Assembly: GCA_022451445.1 (NCBI GenBank)
Contig: JAKUSY010000140.1
Location: forward strand, 1 to 7,557
Reading direction: 5' to 3'
Length of the DNA stretch: 7,557 bases
DNA from: Planctomycetota bacterium
GTDB taxonomy: Bacteria; Planctomycetota; UBA8108
The notes beneath the pieces are model-generated. The model saw nothing but the letters and a program-made list of their open reading frames with translations, had not been told where the DNA came from and searched no databases. The position numbers and the translations under genes are program-made. This document shows, piece after piece, positions 5,856-7,557 of this stretch. How positions within the stretch are numbered: the stretch's first letter is position 1; the number at the start of each line of letters is the position of its first letter.

Positions 5856-5933
5856 AAACGCCCTTTGATTCGTCGGAATGCCCGGAAATGAAGCGTGAGT
5901 CGTATTGCGGTCCGATGTATGGGGATCGTGGGT

Positions 5934-5956
5934 GAATCCCTGTTTGGATTCTTTTT
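5934..5956 (+). terminator. Terminator-like hairpin 1 after acpP
   Basis: GAATCC (5934-5939) and GGATTC (5946-5951) form a perfect 6-bp stem with loop CTGTTT, followed directly by five T residues (5952-5956). This is the shape of a modest Rho-independent terminator 78 bp after the acpP stop. The 5' arm can alternatively pair with GGGAT at 5922-5926 through ATCCC at 5936-5940. Confidence 0.45.
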
Positions 5957-5958
5957 GG

Positions 5959-5986
5959 GCTCCCTTTACCGGGGGCATCTTTTTTT
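5959..5986 (+). terminator. Terminator-like hairpin 2 between acpP and fabF
   Basis: GCTCCC (5959-5964) pairs with GGGGGC (5971-5976) over 6 bp with one G-U pair and a 6-base loop. ATC and seven T residues (5980-5986) follow. It is stronger than hairpin 1 and lies 25 bases before the fabF ATG, so it would reduce readthrough from acpP into fabF. Confidence 0.55.
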
Positions 5987-6011
5987 CGCGGCCGGAGATT
6001 AATTTAGAGCC

Positions 6012-7247
6012 ATGAGTCGTCGTGTTGTCGTTACCGGGTTGGGAGCTCTGACTCCCATCGGAACTGGAGTCTCCAGATACTGGCAAGGCCTGCTGGATGG
6101 CCACAGTGGAGCCAATGTCATCGAGGCCTTTGACACCGAAGCCTTCTCGGTACACATCGGGGCGGAGGTGAAGGACTTCGATGCCGCGGAATACCTGGGG
6201 GCCAAGGCCGCCCGCACCCTCGACCGTTTTACCCAATTTGCCCTGGCTGCGGCCGATGAGTCCGTGGCGGACAGCGGTCTCGATTTCGAAAAGGAAGATG
6301 TCTCGAGGGCCGGCTGTATCTGGGCCTCCGGGATCGGTGGCCTCATGGAGATCGAGGCCACCCATCTGCTCTATCTCGACAGGGGGCCGCGGCGGATCAG
6401 CCCTTTCTTCATACCCAAGCTCATGCTCAACGCCGCCTGCGGACAGATCGCCATTCGATTCTCGATCGAGGGCGTCAATTTCGCGGTTGCCTCGGCCTGC
6501 GCTTCCGCGCAGCATGCGATCGGCCTCGCGTTCAGGAGCATCAAATACGGGGAGTCGGACATCATGATCACGGGTGGCTCCGAGGCGGCGATCACCCCCC
6601 TCAGCCTCGGCGGGTTTTGTTCCCTGCGGGCTCTCTCGACCCGCAACGATGATCCCGCGACGGCCTCGCGGCCTTTTACTCTGGACCGTGATGGATTCCT
6701 GATGGGCGAGGGCGGCGGCGCCCTGGTCCTGGAGGAGCTGGAGCATGCCCGGACGCGTGGAGCCCGGATCTACTGCGAGGTCCTCGGCCTGGGCATGACC
6801 GACGACGGCCACCACATCTCCGCGCCGGTGCCGGAGGGTACCAATGCCGCCAGGGCGATGAGCATGGCCCTGGCTGAAGCCGGCAGGAACCCGGACGAGG
6901 TACAGTACGTCAACGCCCACGGGACCTCGACACCACTGAATGACGTGATGGAAACCAGGGCGATCCGGACAGTCTTTGGCGAGCACGCCGATAAGCTCAT
7001 GGTGAGCTCCACCAAGTCGCAGGTCGGCCACCTCCTGGGAGCTTCGGGAGCGGTGGAGAGCGTGGCCTGTTGCCTGGCCCTGAGTCACCAGGTGGCGCCG
7101 CCAACGATCAATTACCAGACCCCCGACCCCGAGTGCGATCTCGACTACGTTCCCAACGAGCCCAGGGAGGCCACCATCGACAACCTTATCACGAACTCGT
7201 TCGGATTTGGCGGCCACAACGTTACGATGGCTTTCGGGAAAATCTAA
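6012..7247 (+). CDS. fabF: Beta-ketoacyl-ACP synthase II (FabF)
   Basis: FabF elongates acyl-ACP by decarboxylative condensation with malonyl-ACP. The 411-residue protein (E. coli about 413) starts MSRRVVVTGLGALTPIG and keeps every catalytic residue at the E. coli position: Cys163 (SACASAQHA), His303 (NAHGTST), Lys335 (STKSQ) and His340 (GHLLGASG). The C-terminal gate loop SFGFGG is present, with the gating Phe at about 399. ALSTRNDDP and RDGFLMGEGGG are family landmarks near 211 and 230. The ATG at 6012 is the first start after an in-frame TAA at 6000-6002. Its ribosome binding site is poor: GGAG at 5994-5997 is 14 bases away. Two terminator-like hairpins separate it from acpP, and I see no clear promoter of its own, so expression probably depends on readthrough. 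A chain-length-factor role is excluded by the intact Cys. Confidence 0.97.
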   Translation: MSRRVVVTGLGALTPIGTGVSRYWQGLLDGHSGANVIEAFDTEAFSVHIGAEVKDFDAAEYLGAKAARTLDRFTQFALAAADESVADSGLDFEKEDVSRAGCIWASGIGGLMEIEATHLLYLDRGPRRISPFFIPKLMLNAACGQIAIRFSIEGVNFAVASACASAQHAIGLAFRSIKYGESDIMITGGSEAAITPLSLGGFCSLRALSTRNDDPATASRPFTLDRDGFLMGEGGGALVLEELEHARTRGARIYCEVLGLGMTDDGHHISAPVPEGTNAARAMSMALAEAGRNPDEVQYVNAHGTSTPLNDVMETRAIRTVFGEHADKLMVSSTKSQVGHLLGASGAVESVACCLALSHQVAPPTINYQTPDPECDLDYVPNEPREATIDNLITNSFGFGGHNVTMAFGKI

Positions 7248-7250
7248 CGC

Positions 7251-7272
7251 GCCAGCGGCCGCGGTGGCTGGC
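7251..7272. repeat. GC-rich inverted repeat between fabF and the serA-like gene
   Basis: GCCAGC (7251-7256) and GCTGGC (7267-7272) form a perfect 6-bp stem around a 10-base loop, starting 4 bp after the fabF stop. No T tract follows, so it is not a classic intrinsic terminator; it could stabilise the 3' end of the transcript or be chance in GC-rich DNA. Confidence 0.3.
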
Positions 7273-7299
7273 TGCAGGAAGCAGGACAAGGACAGGGAC

Positions 7300-7557
7300 G
7301 TGAGCAAGGTATTATTCATCGCCGACGAGATCAGTGAGGATGCGCTCGAATTCCTTGCCGTCGCCGACAACCTGGAGGTCGACAACCGGCCGGGGCTTTC
7401 GATTCCTGAAAAACTGGAGGCCGTAGGGAAGGCGGACGCGCTCATCGTTCGCAGCGCCACGAAGGTGGATGCCGAGCTGCTCGAGGCCGCTGACATCCTC
7501 GAGCACGAGGAGGTCTACATCTACAATCTCACCAATGGCTCGAGGCTCTCGACCTAT
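7300..7557 (+). CDS. Partial frame: SerA-like N-terminus joined to PanD-like segment
   Basis: The frame is open from GTG 7300 to the last base (86 codons). AAGGA at 7288-7292, 7 bases upstream, supports this start, 52 bp after fabF. Residues 1 to about 66 (SKVLFIADEIS, then ADALIVRSATKVDAELLEAAD) match the N-terminal domain of D-3-phosphoglycerate dehydrogenase, first enzyme of serine synthesis. There SerA should continue into the NAD-domain sequence resembling KVIGRAGVGVDN. Instead residues about 67-86 read LEHEEVYIYNLTNGSRLSTY, matching the middle of aspartate 1-decarboxylase PanD (E. coli [21 protein letters not shown]), including equivalents of its Arg54, Thr57 and Tyr58. PanD's Gly24-Ser25 self-cleavage site is absent. 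A working fusion is therefore unlikely; an assembly chimera at a contig end is the best reading. The serA assignment applies to the first part only. Confidence 0.75.
   Translation, partial: MSKVLFIADEISEDALEFLAVADNLEVDNRPGLSIPEKLEAVGKADALIVRSATKVDAELLEAADILEHEEVYIYNLTNGSRLSTY

Noticed and set aside
5680..5868. 62-codon frame overlapping the ACP tail in another frame (VEMPAEMPAETT repeats)
   Set aside because: It is a frame-shifted reading of the 12-bp repeats; the ACP frame has a full fold, SD and stop.
5553..7496. 647-codon open frame on the minus strand across acpP, fabF and the serA-like gene
   Set aside because: It is antisense to three well-supported genes, reads through the acpP repeat as a low-complexity Ser/Ile/Gly string, and shows no recognisable domain. 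Long antisense frames are common in GC-rich DNA.
1..7557. CRISPR array, transposon, prophage, toxin-antitoxin or defence system
   Set aside because: All genes are core housekeeping with intact motifs. The only direct repeats are inside acpP and no spacers, transposase or integrase are seen.

Overview
This window is a compact, same-strand housekeeping block from a bacterial chromosome: the 3' part of alaS, then rpmF-plsX-fabH-fabD-fabG-acpP-fabF, then the first 86 codons of a serA-like reading frame that runs off the end. All eight fully or partly visible genes lie on the + strand. The DNA is GC-rich with GC-biased codons. Starts are ATG, TTG (plsX) or GTG (acpP, serA). The clustering is typical of type II fatty-acid synthesis (FAS II) loci in many Gram-negative phyla. 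FabD has GLSLGEY rather than GHSLGEY, and ACP has an IPDEDAE motif. I recall these more from PVC-like, delta-proteobacterial and uncultivated candidate phyla than from gamma-proteobacteria, but I cannot place the organism, and this is a weak inference.

Layout. Bases 2-1147 encode the editing and C-terminal domains of alanyl-tRNA synthetase. A 148-bp gap follows, holding a near-consensus sigma70-type promoter (TTGACA-N17-TAAAAT) whose spacer contains a perfect 7-1-7 palindrome. This is a good candidate for an operator controlling the whole operon. rpmF (zinc-ribbon L32) and plsX overlap by 4 bases with a TTG start. fabH, fabD and fabG follow with gaps of 23-66 bp. acpP comes next, preceded by a T9 tract and a good ribosome binding site. 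A 156-bp acpP-fabF gap carries two successive terminator-like hairpins. fabF is followed after 52 bp by the serA-like frame.

How the genes work together. PlsX makes acyl-phosphate from acyl-ACP for phospholipid synthesis. FabD loads malonyl onto ACP, FabH starts chains, FabF elongates them, FabG reduces the keto group, and AcpP carries every intermediate. The dehydratase (FabZ) and enoyl reductase are not in the window. All FAS enzymes keep their catalytic residues, and FabF even matches E. coli numbering (C163, H303, K335, H340).

What stands out. (1) ACP has a C-terminal tail of about 39 residues built from seven tandem 12-bp GGDA/GGDD repeats, absent from ordinary ACPs of about 78 residues. 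(2) The palindrome sits exactly between the -35 and -10 boxes. (3) Tandem hairpins with possible alternative pairing lie between acpP and fabF. (4) The terminal reading frame begins as phosphoglycerate dehydrogenase and ends, in frame, as aspartate decarboxylase (PanD). This is most likely an assembly chimera at a contig end. I see no mobile element, CRISPR array, RNA gene or defence system, and no gene-free stretch longer than 156 bp.
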